Of a stretch of 49,026 nucleotides of DNA, positions 6,231 to 17,200 are shown piece after piece (the stretch's first letter is position 1; each line of letters starts with the position of its first letter). Below the pieces are notes generated by a model that was not told where the DNA came from, did not search any database, and saw nothing but the letters and a program-made list of their open reading frames with translations. Origin of the DNA: a virus; IMG/VR virus record IMGVR_UViG_3300021963_000194, positions 1-49,026 of that record; one strand, 5' to 3'. The translations under genes were made by a program, and so were the position numbers.

Positions 6231-8690
6231 ATGCCATTTGATCTAAAAGAGACAGCCACTAATCTAGTCACTAAAGCTACTAATAAACTTAATAGCGCTG
6301 GACTAGCTAAAGACCTAGCAGCTAATTTTCCTCAATCTACAGCGCAACTTCAAGTTGCTGCTAATAAATTGCCAGGACAAGTTTCTAATTTTATAAAAGA
6401 TCCTCTTGGAGCTTTCAATGTTGATATTAGTAAGTTATTAAAAGCACCTTCTATGAGAGCTGCCACTACTTCAGTAGATGCTCTTCCTCCGTATCCTAAT
6501 GTGCTTAATGTTTTTGCTAGTTACACTTATATTTTTACGCTGTCAACTCTTAGTGACGAAGAAATAAATTTTCCTGATTCAACCTATAGAGCCACTGGAC
6601 CTAAAACAATCATTTGTAAGAGTGCCAATGGAGATCCATATAATAGAATACAAACAGAGTATGGACAGTTTGACTTTTTTATAGATAATTTTAACATGGA
6701 TAGTATCTATGGGTGGGACAAGACTACTCAAAATACCAGTGCTACTACTATGTCATTTGAAGTAACAGAGCCTTATTCAATGGGAATGTTTATTCAATCC
6801 ATTGCAGTTGCTTGTGAACGTTCTGGTCATAATGGATATAATGAAGCACCTTTCTTATTAACAATAGAATTTAAAGGGTTTACAGAACAAAACGAAGTAA
6901 TTGATCTTCCTCAATTTAAAAAATTTATTCCTTTTAAATTTCAAACCATAGACATGCATGTCACGGGCAAAGGATCTACATATAAAATTGAAGCTATAGC
7001 TTGGAATGATGGTGCTCATTCTGATAGATACACTAAATTAAAATCAGATGTTAGCATAAGCGGAAAAACAGTTCAAGAAGTTTTACAAACTGGCGAAAAT
7101 AGTCTACAGAAAGTTCTCAACGATTTTCAACAACTTCAAGTTAAAGATGGTACAATCAATGTAGCAGATCAAATTGTAATTTTATTTCCTATGGAAATTG
7201 CCAGCTCGTCTTCTACATCTAATTCTGGACCTAATCAGAAAGAAAATACCGCTACTGCTACAGCCAATCCTAGTAACACTGCAAATAACAATACACTGTT
7301 TCAAAAATTAGGTGTTGTAGAAACAAATATTGGTACAGTAACTAATCTTGTTCAAGATCCTAATAACTGTAATGCTATTGGTGCCAGTAGTATGGGCTAT
7401 AGTATTGTTAAAAAAGGAGACGCACCGTATCCTAAAGAAGAGCAAGTATACGACGAAGAAACAGATACTTGGATAGCTCAGCCTATAGATATTAATACTG
7501 GAAATCTTCAGTTTAAGCAGAGCGGTGATATTATTAATGCAATCAATCAAGTTATTCTACAAAGTGACTATGCAAGACAAGCACTTAAAAAAGAACAAAT
7601 TGATGATAATGGAATGATTCCTTGGTGGCGTATCGATACTGAATTTTATCAAATACCCAGCGAAGAAAATTATACCAAGACTGGCACTAAGCCAAGACTT
7701 GTAGTCTACAGAGTTGTACCTTATAGAGTACATTCTGGCAAGTTTATGCCTCCAAATACACCTGCGCCTGGATTCGATAACCTTAAAAGACAAGCCATTA
7801 AAGAGTACAATTACATCTATACAGGAAAAAATTTAGACATACTAGACTTTAATATAGAAATCAAAAGCGGATTTTATTCAAAATTTACTGCTACTAATAA
7901 CAATCAAAGTCAAGACGTAAAAGAACAAGCAAACAATAGTACTGTAGATGGAGAAAATGTAGAAAGTCCGCCACTTGAAGGACAGAAAAATCCGATAGTA
8001 GGCAGTACTGGTCTAAAAGTTCTGCCTGTAAGCACAGGAACTAGTACTGATAGACAAGGTGGAGGCGGTGCTGAAACTATTGAAACTAGGGTTGCTAGAC
8101 AGTTCTATGAAGCAGTTACAGAAGGTGCTGACATGCTCACTGTAGATCTTAAAATTATAGGAGATCCGTATTATATTGGAGATAGTGGATTAGGAAATTA
8201 TAGTTCTCCATCTAACACAGGATTCATTAATTTAAATGACACCGGATCTATTGATTATCAAACCAGTGAAGTTGATATTGTTGTTAATTTTAGAACTCCT
8301 ATTGACATAAATCAAAGCACAGGTATGTATGATTTTGCAGATTCAAAAACACTTATTAATTATTCTGGTTTATTTAAAATCAACACTATAAGTCATTCGT
8401 TCAGTAAGGGACAATTTATTCAAACACTACATTTAAACAGAAGAGGCATGCAAGAAGCCTACGAGAAAAATAAAGCTGATTATGCTACTAAATTTCCAGG
8501 CGCTGAAATCCAAGCAGATCCTGAAACAACAGATTCGCCAACACCTGGACCTTCAACTAATGCTGCAAGTCTAAGAGCAAATATAAATGCAGCAGGTTCA
8601 GAAACGGGCACAACTACTGTTGACAACAGCACTAATAGATCATACCAAGGCGTTCCTGGCGGCGACCGAGGAACAAGAGGCGGCGCATAA
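6231..8690 (+). CDS. Large baseplate structural protein, probably hub (gp27-like role)
   Basis: 819 residues. The N-terminal 60 residues are low-complexity. Residues about 80-275 form a conserved block (FFIDNFNMDSIYGW, EVTEPYSMGMFIQSI, EAPFLLTIEFKGFT). The C-terminal domain ends with SGLFKINTISHSFSKGQ and FIQTLHLNRRG (about 720-745), the ending typical of tube-like hub domains of gp27/VgrG type. Between gp53 and gp5 no separate gp27 gene is seen, so I infer that this protein supplies the hub ring on which the gp5 spike sits. The last 70 residues are a disordered threonine-, alanine- and glycine-rich tail. Structural role is well supported by position; the gp27 equivalence is inference. Confidence 0.65.
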   Translation: MPFDLKETATNLVTKATNKLNSAGLAKDLAANFPQSTAQLQVAANKLPGQVSNFIKDPLGAFNVDISKLLKAPSMRAATTSVDALPPYPNVLNVFASYTYIFTLSTLSDEEINFPDSTYRATGPKTIICKSANGDPYNRIQTEYGQFDFFIDNFNMDSIYGWDKTTQNTSATTMSFEVTEPYSMGMFIQSIAVACERSGHNGYNEAPFLLTIEFKGFTEQNEVIDLPQFKKFIPFKFQTIDMHVTGKGSTYKIEAIAWNDGAHSDRYTKLKSDVSISGKTVQEVLQTGENSLQKVLNDFQQLQVKDGTINVADQIVILFPMEIASSSSTSNSGPNQKENTATATANPSNTANNNTLFQKLGVVETNIGTVTNLVQDPNNCNAIGASSMGYSIVKKGDAPYPKEEQVYDEETDTWIAQPIDINTGNLQFKQSGDIINAINQVILQSDYARQALKKEQIDDNGMIPWWRIDTEFYQIPSEENYTKTGTKPRLVVYRVVPYRVHSGKFMPPNTPAPGFDNLKRQAIKEYNYIYTGKNLDILDFNIEIKSGFYSKFTATNNNQSQDVKEQANNSTVDGENVESPPLEGQKNPIVGSTGLKVLPVSTGTSTDRQGGGGAETIETRVARQFYEAVTEGADMLTVDLKIIGDPYYIGDSGLGNYSSPSNTGFINLNDTGSIDYQTSEVDIVVNFRTPIDINQSTGMYDFADSKTLINYSGLFKINTISHSFSKGQFIQTLHLNRRGMQEAYEKNKADYATKFPGAEIQADPETTDSPTPGPSTNAASLRANINAAGSETGTTTVDNSTNRSYQGVPGGDRGTRGGA

Positions 8691-10201
8691 TGGCACAAGA
8701 AATTAGATCAACGCAACAACCTACACCACAACCTGGACCATTTTTAGCTAAAGTTGTCAGCCATCTTGATCCAAATTATATGGGCGGGTTGCAAGTGGAA
8801 CTATTGAGACCTGTTGGTAATGAAAGCGGAGCAGAAGGTAACTTATTTCAAGTAAAGTATATGAGTCCTTTTGCTGGTCAAACCAGCGTAGACTACACAA
8901 GTAATAATAATGATTATAATGGCACACAAAAAAGTTACGGTATGTGGTTTATACCACCTGACGTTGGCTCTACAGTAGTTGTAATTTTCATTGATGGCGA
9001 TCCTAAACGTGGATTCTGGATCGGCTGCATATCAGACAACGACCAAAACTTTATGGTTCCGGGTGTTGCTGCTACAAAATATAATGTTGAAGGTACTTAT
9101 ACTAGATCACCTGTAGCAGAATACAATAAAAAACTTGCAGGAACTGCTGAATTAGACACAACAAAAATTAAAAAACCTCAACATCCTCTTGCAGAAAAAT
9201 TGAATACTCAAGGATTAATCAATGATGACATAAGAGGTATTACTACTAGTAGTGCTCGTAGAGAAACACCAAGTTCTGTATTTGGCATAAGCACTCCAGG
9301 ACCAATAGATAAACGGTCTGGTGCACCTAAAGGTAAAGTTGGAAAACTTAACAAGCAAGTCAATGCTTTTATTAGTAGGCTTGGGGGAACTACATTTGTT
9401 ATGGACGACGGAGATGACAAATTCCTTCGTAAAAAATCAGCTAAAGAAGGCCCTCCAGAATATGCTAGTATTGCTAACAAAGAAACTACAGGACAACCTG
9501 ACATTCCACACAACGAACTTGTAAGAATTCGTACTCGTACAGGACATCAAATTCTTTTACACAACAGTGAAGATTTGATTTATATCGGCAATGCTAGCGG
9601 AACTAGTTGGATAGAATTATCTAGTAATGGTAAGATTGATATCTATGCTGAGGACAGCATAAGTGTGCATACTAAACAAGATATTAATTTTAGAGCTGAT
9701 AGAGACATAAACTTAGAAGCAGTGCGTAATATTAACATTAAGTCTGGAGGTAAAACTCGCATGGAATCTGTGGCTAACACAGAGATTTATGTAGGAGCCA
9801 ACGGAAAAATTACGTGTAAAGCAGGGTTTGATCTTAATACTACTGGCGCAAATAAATTTACAGCCAGTGCAAATACTAATATTAAGAGTGGAGAACAACA
9901 CATTGAATCGGCTAGTCAGATTCATATGAATGGTCCGTCGGCCGCTACAGCAGCTTCTTTGACAGAAATGACCACTTTTAAATTACCAGATGAAAAAGAT
10001 GCTCAAACTTATACCAGCATAATGAAACGTATACCAACACATGAACCTTGGCCGCATCATGAAAATCTAGATCCTGCAAAATTTACAGCAGAGAAAACTA
10101 GCAGAGAAAATACTTCAGTGATTGAAACTCCCACAGCATGGAAAAAGTACACTACAACCACTGATACTTTTGAAAAAATTAAACCGCCAACTACTAGATA
10201 A
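8690..10201 (+). CDS. 5: gp5-like baseplate spike protein without lysozyme domain
   Basis: 503 residues. An N-terminal OB-fold domain (about 15-125, with MGGLQVELLRPVGN and GDPKRGFWIG) attaches to the hub. A linker follows (about 130-235). A VgrG-like region (about 250-325, HQILLHNSEDLIYIGNASG) leads into a run of short beta-helix repeats (about 320-420) of the type DINFRADRDINLEAVRNINI, forming the needle that punctures the outer membrane. The lysozyme domain of T4 gp5 is absent, as in cyanophage relatives, so cell-wall digestion must come from elsewhere. Its start overlaps the upstream stop (TAATG). Confidence 0.88.
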   Translation: MAQEIRSTQQPTPQPGPFLAKVVSHLDPNYMGGLQVELLRPVGNESGAEGNLFQVKYMSPFAGQTSVDYTSNNNDYNGTQKSYGMWFIPPDVGSTVVVIFIDGDPKRGFWIGCISDNDQNFMVPGVAATKYNVEGTYTRSPVAEYNKKLAGTAELDTTKIKKPQHPLAEKLNTQGLINDDIRGITTSSARRETPSSVFGISTPGPIDKRSGAPKGKVGKLNKQVNAFISRLGGTTFVMDDGDDKFLRKKSAKEGPPEYASIANKETTGQPDIPHNELVRIRTRTGHQILLHNSEDLIYIGNASGTSWIELSSNGKIDIYAEDSISVHTKQDINFRADRDINLEAVRNINIKSGGKTRMESVANTEIYVGANGKITCKAGFDLNTTGANKFTASANTNIKSGEQHIESASQIHMNGPSAATAASLTEMTTFKLPDEKDAQTYTSIMKRIPTHEPWPHHENLDPAKFTAEKTSRENTSVIETPTAWKKYTTTTDTFEKIKPPTTR

Positions 10202-10211
10202 GGATTAAATT

Positions 10212-10658
10212 ATGACTACAAACGCTAACTTATATGAAAAAATTGTGTTAATTCCACCTTACCAAGAGACTGAATTACCAGGGACTCAAACATACAAGGG
10301 GTTTAGTACAATCAGTTCTGCTAGCGAAAATTTTTCTTTGTTCGATCTTGAGTTGATCAAACAAGATTTACTAAATCATTTCCATGTTCGCCAAGGCGAA
10401 AGACTAATGAATCCTACATTTGGCACAGTTATATGGGACGCACTATTTGAACCTTTAACTGAAGATTTAAAACAAGTTATAACAAAGAACGTCACTGATA
10501 TTATTAATTACGACCCTAGAATAAAAGCTGATCAAGTCATAGTTACTGCTTACGAAAGCGGCATACAAATTGAATGTGTACTAACATACTTGCCCTATAA
10601 TATTAGTCAAAGTATGAGGCTCTCTTTTGATCAAAGCAACGGATTGTTAGCAGAGTAA
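10212..10658 (+). CDS. 25: gp25 baseplate wedge protein
   Basis: 148 residues, close to T4 gp25 (132). The conserved stretch SLFDLELIKQDLLNHF, then RQGERLMNPTFGTVIWD and LFEPLTEDLK (about 42-90), identifies the gp25/GPW family, whose fold resembles lysozyme but which acts structurally. gp25 joins the core bundle of gp6 and gp53 in the wedge and contacts the sheath start. AAGGA lies just before the ATG. It immediately precedes gp6, the standard order. Confidence 0.93.
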   Translation: MTTNANLYEKIVLIPPYQETELPGTQTYKGFSTISSASENFSLFDLELIKQDLLNHFHVRQGERLMNPTFGTVIWDALFEPLTEDLKQVITKNVTDIINYDPRIKADQVIVTAYESGIQIECVLTYLPYNISQSMRLSFDQSNGLLAE

Positions 10659-10679
10659 AATACGTAGTTAATGATAACC

Positions 10680-10687
10680 GATAAATA
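10680..10687 (+). promoter_or_regulatory. Candidate late promoter before gp6 (GATAAATA)
   Basis: GATAAATA lies in the 47-bp gap between gp25 and gp6, 18 bases before the ATG and eight bases before the AGGAA ribosome site. It matches seven of eight bases of the T4 late core. The spacing equals that of the other late sites here. Confidence 0.55.
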
Positions 10688-10705
10688 TTAAAAACAGGAA
10701 AAAGT

Positions 10706-13700
10706 ATGTCATCAACAGATAGACAAAATAGATTATTAGTAGCAGAAGATTGGAAAAAAGTATACCAATCTTTCCGCAATGCTGACTTCCAAAGTTACGA
10801 CTTTGAGAATCTACGTAGGACAATGATCTCCTACATTCGTCAAAATTACCCAGAAGACTACAACGACTACATTGAATCAAGCGAATACCTTGCCCTTATT
10901 GACCTTATTGCGTTCTTGGGCCAAAGCATAGCTTTCCGTGTTGACTTAAATGCTCGTGAAAACTTCTTAGAGCTTGCAGAACGTCGAGAAAGTGTTCTAA
11001 GACTAGCACGCCTACTCAGTTATAATGCCAAGCGCAACCAACCTGCAAACGGTCTATTAAAGTTTGCCAGCGTAAGAACTACTCAAGCAATTATAGATAG
11101 CAACGGCCGTAATATCGCAGGGCAACTTGTAGTATGGAATGATCCTGCTAACAGTAATTGGTACGATCAGTTTATTAAAATTGTCAATGCGTCACTACCG
11201 CAATCTAATCAATACGGGAGCCCAGAAGCGAAAGATACAATTTATGGCATACCGACAGAGCAATATCGTATTCAAGGTGTTAATACTGATGTACCTGTAT
11301 ACGCTTTTAACAAAGCAATTGACGGTAGGACTATGAGCTTTGAGTTAGTATCTACAGTGTTTTCTGGAGAAGATTATATCTATGAAGAAACACCGCGAGT
11401 AGGAAATCACCTAGCATTTTTGTATAGAGATGATGGCCGAGGCGCAGCGAGTCCTAACTCGGGATTCTTTTTACATTTCCGTCAAGGAACATTAAATCAA
11501 GGTACTTTTAGTATTACTCAGCCTAATAATAACGAGTCAATTGATATTGATGGTATTAATATTAATGATACAGATGTTTGGTTACATCGTTTAGATAAAA
11601 ATGGTCTTGAAGCAGAAGAATGGGCTAAAGTACCAAGTTTCGAAGGTAACAATGTTATCTATAACAGTCTAAAGAAAAACATAAAAAATATTTATGGAGT
11701 AGTTAGTAGAGTAGGTGACCGTGTAAGTCTAGTGTTCAGTGACGGAACGTTTGGAAATTTACCTTTAGGTTCTTTTAGGACCTATTATAGAACTAGTAAC
11801 GGATTAACTTACACAATTAATCCTAAGGACATGAAAGGTATCAGTGTAGATATTCCTTATGTGTCTAATGTAGGACAACGTGAAACACTTACAATTACTT
11901 TAAATCTTCAAACTACTGTTAATAATTCTACAGCAACAGAAAGTAATGACAATATTAAGGCTAATGCGCCTGCTACATATTATACTCAAAATAGAATGAT
12001 TACAGGTGAAGACTATAATATAAGTCCACTAAGTGTTAATCAAGATGTTGTTAAAATTAAAGCTGTGAATAGAACTAGCAGTGGTATTAGTAGATATTTT
12101 GATTTAAAAGATCCTACTGGAAAGTATAGTTCTACAAATTTATTTGCAGATGATGGTGTAATTTACAAACAGAATTATACAGAATCTTTTAGTTTTAGCT
12201 ATTTGTCAAGAACAGATATTGAAGGCATCGTCTATAATCAAATTATAGAATCTTTAAAAAATAAAAATTTAAGAAATTTCTACTATGAGAAATATTCAGT
12301 ATTGCCGTATGACAATTTAAACATCTTATGGCATAGAGTTACAAAAGAAACAAATGATTCTACAGGATATTTTGAGTCTGCAGATGATCAGTCAAAGTAT
12401 AAACTGGGATCTTATACAACTAGTAATCTAAAGTATATTCAAGTTGGTACTCTTATAAAATTTGTTGCTCCAACAGGAAAGTATTTTCAAACTAAAAATA
12501 ATAATGAGTTAGACATTATACCTAACACTGGGATACCATTAAACGGTTCTACTTCAATATGGGCATCTGTAGTTTCAATTACAGGTGACGGAACTGCAAA
12601 TAATACTGGAGTTGTAGCCTCAACAGGACTTGGACCTGTTGTTTTAAATCAAGTTGTACCCGGAGATCCGTTAAACGGTCTTGCAGCTCGTGTAAGTCAA
12701 GTAATACCAAAGTGGAGAACCGTAATTGATTCTAATGTAATTCTTACAATGGTAGATTTAATTTTTGCTAATAAACCATTTGGTTTAAGATATGCAATAG
12801 ATACAGCATCATGGGAAATTATTTTTGAAACTAATTTAGATTCTAAGTCAGAATTCAGCCTTGGTAAACAAGGTGATAATACTAATCAAAATTTAGATTC
12901 TAGTTGGTTATTACTGTTTACTACTGACACTGAAAAATACACAGTTACCAGTAGATTAATGCGTTATATATTTGAAAGTGAAAATAAAATTCGTTTCTAT
13001 TTTGATAGCACTGATAAAGTCTATGACGGCACTTCAAATTTAATAGTTAAAGATAAAATTAATGTTTTAAATATTAATACTAAGCCAGCTGATACTAATC
13101 CGTTAAGTTTAGACGTAACATGGGAAATCAACGACGACTATAAAGGGCTTGATGGATATAAAGATACTAAAAAAATTGAAATAGTTTTTGCTGACTCAAA
13201 CGATGACGGTATTGTTGATCGTCCAGATTTGTTTTTAACATTAGTAGCACCTCCTGCAATTACAGTTACTGATGCTGAAATTTTAAAATCAAAATATATT
13301 ATCCAAGAAAAATATACAATAGAACAAGGTCAAGAAGATTATAGATATGTAGATAATAGCGGAAGTATTGTAACTGTTTTAAGATCTGAACCCAACGCTT
13401 TCAATATTGAAAAAACTGATGGACAATATTTTTATTTTATTGATACAGATGTTGTTAAGAAATATAGTCTTACAACAGGAACGTTTATAGTATCTTTAGA
13501 TTATAAAGCCTTTTTAGGTAGAGATAAAATTAAATTTCAATATGTACATAGTGCAGATTATGAATCAAGGATTGATCCTGGATTAAGCAATATTATAGAT
13601 ATATTTGTTTTAAGTAAAACTTATGACATACAATTTAGACAATGGATAGCAGGTAGTAGAGACTATGAACCTTTACCTCCTAGCTCAGATAGTTTATATC

Positions 13701-14194
13701 AAACACTCGCACCAAAACTTAATTTAATTAAATCTATTAGCGATGAAATTATCTACCATCCTGTAAGATATAAAGTTTTGTTTGGACCATCTGCATCTCA
13801 AGATCTACAGGCTGTATTCAAAGTTGTTAAAAATTCAGCACAAGTATCAAGCGATAATGAAATTAAGGCTAACGTGTTAGCTGCGATTAATGAATTTTTT
13901 GCCTTAGAAAATTGGGACTTTGGAGACAAATTCTATTTTTCAGAAATGTCGACGTATGTCATGAACAGACTAGCACCATTAATTACTAATTTTATTATTG
14001 TACCAAAGTCAAGCAACTTAACATTTGGTAGTTTATTTGAAATATCATCTGAGTCTGATCAGTTGTTTATAAATGGTGCTTCGGTAGATGACATTGAAAT
14101 TATTACAAATATTACATCTAGCACTATAAAGGCATCTGGAGGCATTGTAATTGATCCTACAGCATTACTACAACAAAATATCACTAGCGCATAA
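10706..14194 (+). CDS. 6: gp6 baseplate wedge protein (long form)
   Basis: 1,162 residues. The N-terminus carries the gp6 hallmark, with NADFQSYDFENLRRTMISYI at about 25-44, YLALIDLIAFLGQSIAFRVD at about 61-80 and NARENFLELAERRESVLRLA following. gp6 dimers form the continuous ring that holds the wedges and switches the baseplate from dome to star. T4 gp6 has 660 residues; here some 500 are inserted or appended, mostly beta-rich sequence between about 330 and 1000. The C-terminal part (about 1020-1130, ALENWDFGDKFYFSEMSTYV) resembles the gp6/gpJ-type ending. AGGAA precedes the ATG. Confidence 0.9.
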   Translation: MSSTDRQNRLLVAEDWKKVYQSFRNADFQSYDFENLRRTMISYIRQNYPEDYNDYIESSEYLALIDLIAFLGQSIAFRVDLNARENFLELAERRESVLRLARLLSYNAKRNQPANGLLKFASVRTTQAIIDSNGRNIAGQLVVWNDPANSNWYDQFIKIVNASLPQSNQYGSPEAKDTIYGIPTEQYRIQGVNTDVPVYAFNKAIDGRTMSFELVSTVFSGEDYIYEETPRVGNHLAFLYRDDGRGAASPNSGFFLHFRQGTLNQGTFSITQPNNNESIDIDGININDTDVWLHRLDKNGLEAEEWAKVPSFEGNNVIYNSLKKNIKNIYGVVSRVGDRVSLVFSDGTFGNLPLGSFRTYYRTSNGLTYTINPKDMKGISVDIPYVSNVGQRETLTITLNLQTTVNNSTATESNDNIKANAPATYYTQNRMITGEDYNISPLSVNQDVVKIKAVNRTSSGISRYFDLKDPTGKYSSTNLFADDGVIYKQNYTESFSFSYLSRTDIEGIVYNQIIESLKNKNLRNFYYEKYSVLPYDNLNILWHRVTKETNDSTGYFESADDQSKYKLGSYTTSNLKYIQVGTLIKFVAPTGKYFQTKNNNELDIIPNTGIPLNGSTSIWASVVSITGDGTANNTGVVASTGLGPVVLNQVVPGDPLNGLAARVSQVIPKWRTVIDSNVILTMVDLIFANKPFGLRYAIDTASWEIIFETNLDSKSEFSLGKQGDNTNQNLDSSWLLLFTTDTEKYTVTSRLMRYIFESENKIRFYFDSTDKVYDGTSNLIVKDKINVLNINTKPADTNPLSLDVTWEINDDYKGLDGYKDTKKIEIVFADSNDDGIVDRPDLFLTLVAPPAITVTDAEILKSKYIIQEKYTIEQGQEDYRYVDNSGSIVTVLRSEPNAFNIEKTDGQYFYFIDTDVVKKYSLTTGTFIVSLDYKAFLGRDKIKFQYVHSADYESRIDPGLSNIIDIFVLSKTYDIQFRQWIAGSRDYEPLPPSSDSLYQTLAPKLNLIKSISDEIIYHPVRYKVLFGPSASQDLQAVFKVVKNSAQVSSDNEIKANVLAAINEFFALENWDFGDKFYFSEMSTYVMNRLAPLITNFIIVPKSSNLTFGSLFEISSESDQLFINGASVDDIEIITNITSSTIKASGGIVIDPTALLQQNITSA

Positions 14195-14205
14195 GCGGAG
14201 AATAA

Positions 14206-17200
14206 ATGAGTAACAATCAATCAGAAAACCCAGTTCCAATCTCAGGAAACAGAAAAAGAAAAAATTCTGAACTATTACCTAGATATTATAGAACTGATTC
14301 TAACAAAAAATTCATCCAAGCAACCATTGACCAGCTCACACAGCCTGGCGCCGTTAAAAAATTAACAGGATTTATTGGCAGACGAAATGCCAAGTCGTCT
14401 ACTACTAATGATATTTTTATTGAAGCTGCTAATATACAACGTCAAAATTATCAATTAGAACCTAGCATGGTTTCAAAAGACACACTTGACAATGTAAATT
14501 TTTATAAAGATTACATCGATTATATAAATCAACTAAGCGTATTTGGAGCCGATGTATCTAATCATGAGCGTCTTAATAGACAAGAATTGTATTCGTGGAA
14601 TCCACATATTGATTGGGATAAGTTTGTCAACTTTCAACAATACTATTGGCTACCATACGGTCCTCCAGTTATTAATGTCTACGGGCTTCAACAAAAAATT
14701 GAAAGTACATATACTGTAAACATCGACGATGCAGGTGGATATAAAGAATACATACTCACACCAAATGGATTGAATAGGAATCCAGCAGTAAAACTCTACA
14801 GAGGTCAGACTTACCATTTTGAAATAAACAGTCCTGGAGAACCTTTTAGTATTAAAACAGAACGTTCTGCTGGAGTAGATAATAGATATAACTGGGGTAA
14901 TGACACTGTTTATGCAGTTGAATCTGGGACTCTAACTTTTAAAGTTCCTGAAAAAGCTCCTAATGTTCTTTATTATGTCAGTGAAAATGATCCTAATTTA
15001 GGAGGAATTTTTAAAATATACGACATTAAAGAAAACACTGCCATTGATGTTGAAAATGAAATTGTAGGCAAAAAAACTTTTAAACTAGCTGATGGAACAA
15101 AATTAAGCAACGGAATGAAGTTACGATTCAAAGGTAACGTTACTCCTGAACAGTATAAGACTGGACTCTATTATGTTGAAGGTGTTGGAAAGAAAATACA
15201 ACTAATTTTAGAAAATGATCTAGAACTTATTAGTACCACTACAGATAGTTTTGAAGTACCGTTTGATGATTCGCCTTTTGATCAACAGTCTTTTGATATT
15301 GCAACAACCTTTAGTACATCTAAAGATTATATTGTGGTCAATAGAGGAAGCAAAGATAGAAATCCATGGGCAAGAAATAACAGATGGTATCATAAAAATG
15401 TTATAGAAACAAGCTATGCCGTCAACGGACAAATAGCAAGTTTAGATCAAGATGCTCGTGCTGTTCGTCCAATTATTGAATTTGAAGCAGGAATAAAATT
15501 ATATAATTTTGGATTAGAAGCTACAGTTGATGTTGATCTTATAGATACTTTCACGACAGATGTATTTTCGAATGTTGAAGGACAACCTGGATATGTAGTC
15601 GATGGCATTAATCTAGCTCAAGGCCAACGAGTATTATTTTTAGCAGATACTGATATTCTTGTAAAAAACAAAATTTATAGAGTAGAATTTATTAGAGTAA
15701 CACCTCCTGGTGAATCATTACAACGCCAGATACATCTAGTAGAAGACTCTACTCCAATAGAAAACCAATCCGTATTAATTAAGTACGGGGTTCAAAATCA
15801 AGGAATGACCTATTATTATAATGGTTCTACTTGGGTCAAAGGACAACAAAAAACAAGTGTTAATCAACCTCCTTTATTTGATGTAGTTGACGAAAATGGT
15901 TATAGCTATGGCGATATTACAATCTATGATGGTACAAGTTTCACCGGAACAAAACTGTTTTCATACAAAATTGGTAAGGGTACTAACGATAGCAAATTAG
16001 GATTTCCTTTATCATATAAGAATATTAATAATATTGGTGATATTGTTTTTAATTTTAATTTATTAAGTGACACGTTTGTCTATAAACGAGTAATTGATGT
16101 TAAAACACAGTCGATCTCTGTTGGAAAATTAGTTAAATTTGACAGTCTAACTGACATTTCTTATGTGTCGGGCTGGGAACGTAGTAGCGTTACTCGCTAT
16201 CAACCTATTGTAAGAATTTATAGGGATCCTGAAAAAACAAATAATTTTGATATTGACGTCTACGATAATATTAATGATCTTGTTGACCTTGAAGTTCGTG
16301 TTTATATTAACGGCAAGAGATTAGATCAAAAATATTGGGAAATAAAAGATGGTATTAGATTCAAATATGTTTATTTTAAAATAGACAGCATAAATGCTGC
16401 AGGTATTAATTATCAAACAACTGATGTTATAACATTAAAAACTTTTGCAGCACAAGCTAAAAATTCAAATGGATATTATGAATTACCAGTTAATCTTCAA
16501 AATAATCCAATGAATGAAAATCCTCTTGAATTTACATTAGGAGAAGTAATCGATCATGTAGATTCAATTATAGATAATTTAGATACATTTGACGGAGAGT
16601 ATCTTGGTGCTAGCAATCTAAGAGATCTAGGAAATGTCAGTCCTTACGGCACAAGATTTGTACAGCATGAAGGTGCATTACCTTTAGCCTTGTACCATCT
16701 TACAAATAAATCAAATAACATTATCAAAGCTCTAGAACAAGCAAGAGATGATTATGGTTCATTTAAAAGAACATTTATAAATTTAGCAGAAAATTTAGGA
16801 ATTGATGCAGACACAGTAGAATTTGTTGATTTAATTCTAAATGAAATTAATAAAAATAAACCTAAAACATCATCATATTATTTTAGTGATATGATTCCTA
16901 ACGGCTCAGCAACAACCACAAAAATAACTGTAGTTGATTATAGAACAAAAACTTATCCGTTAACAAATTCTTTTAATTTAAATGAACTGTCTTCAAAAGC
17001 AGTTTTAGTTTATATTAATAATAATCAAATTTTACATGAAATTGATTATACATTTAATCCTGACGGGTTTATTGTGTTAACCGACCGTGCAGAAGTATCT
17101 AACGATGACATCATCACCATAGTAGAATATGAAAGTACTGATGGTAGTTTTGTGCCAGCAACACCAACAAAATTAGGAATGTGGCCAAAATTTGAACCTA

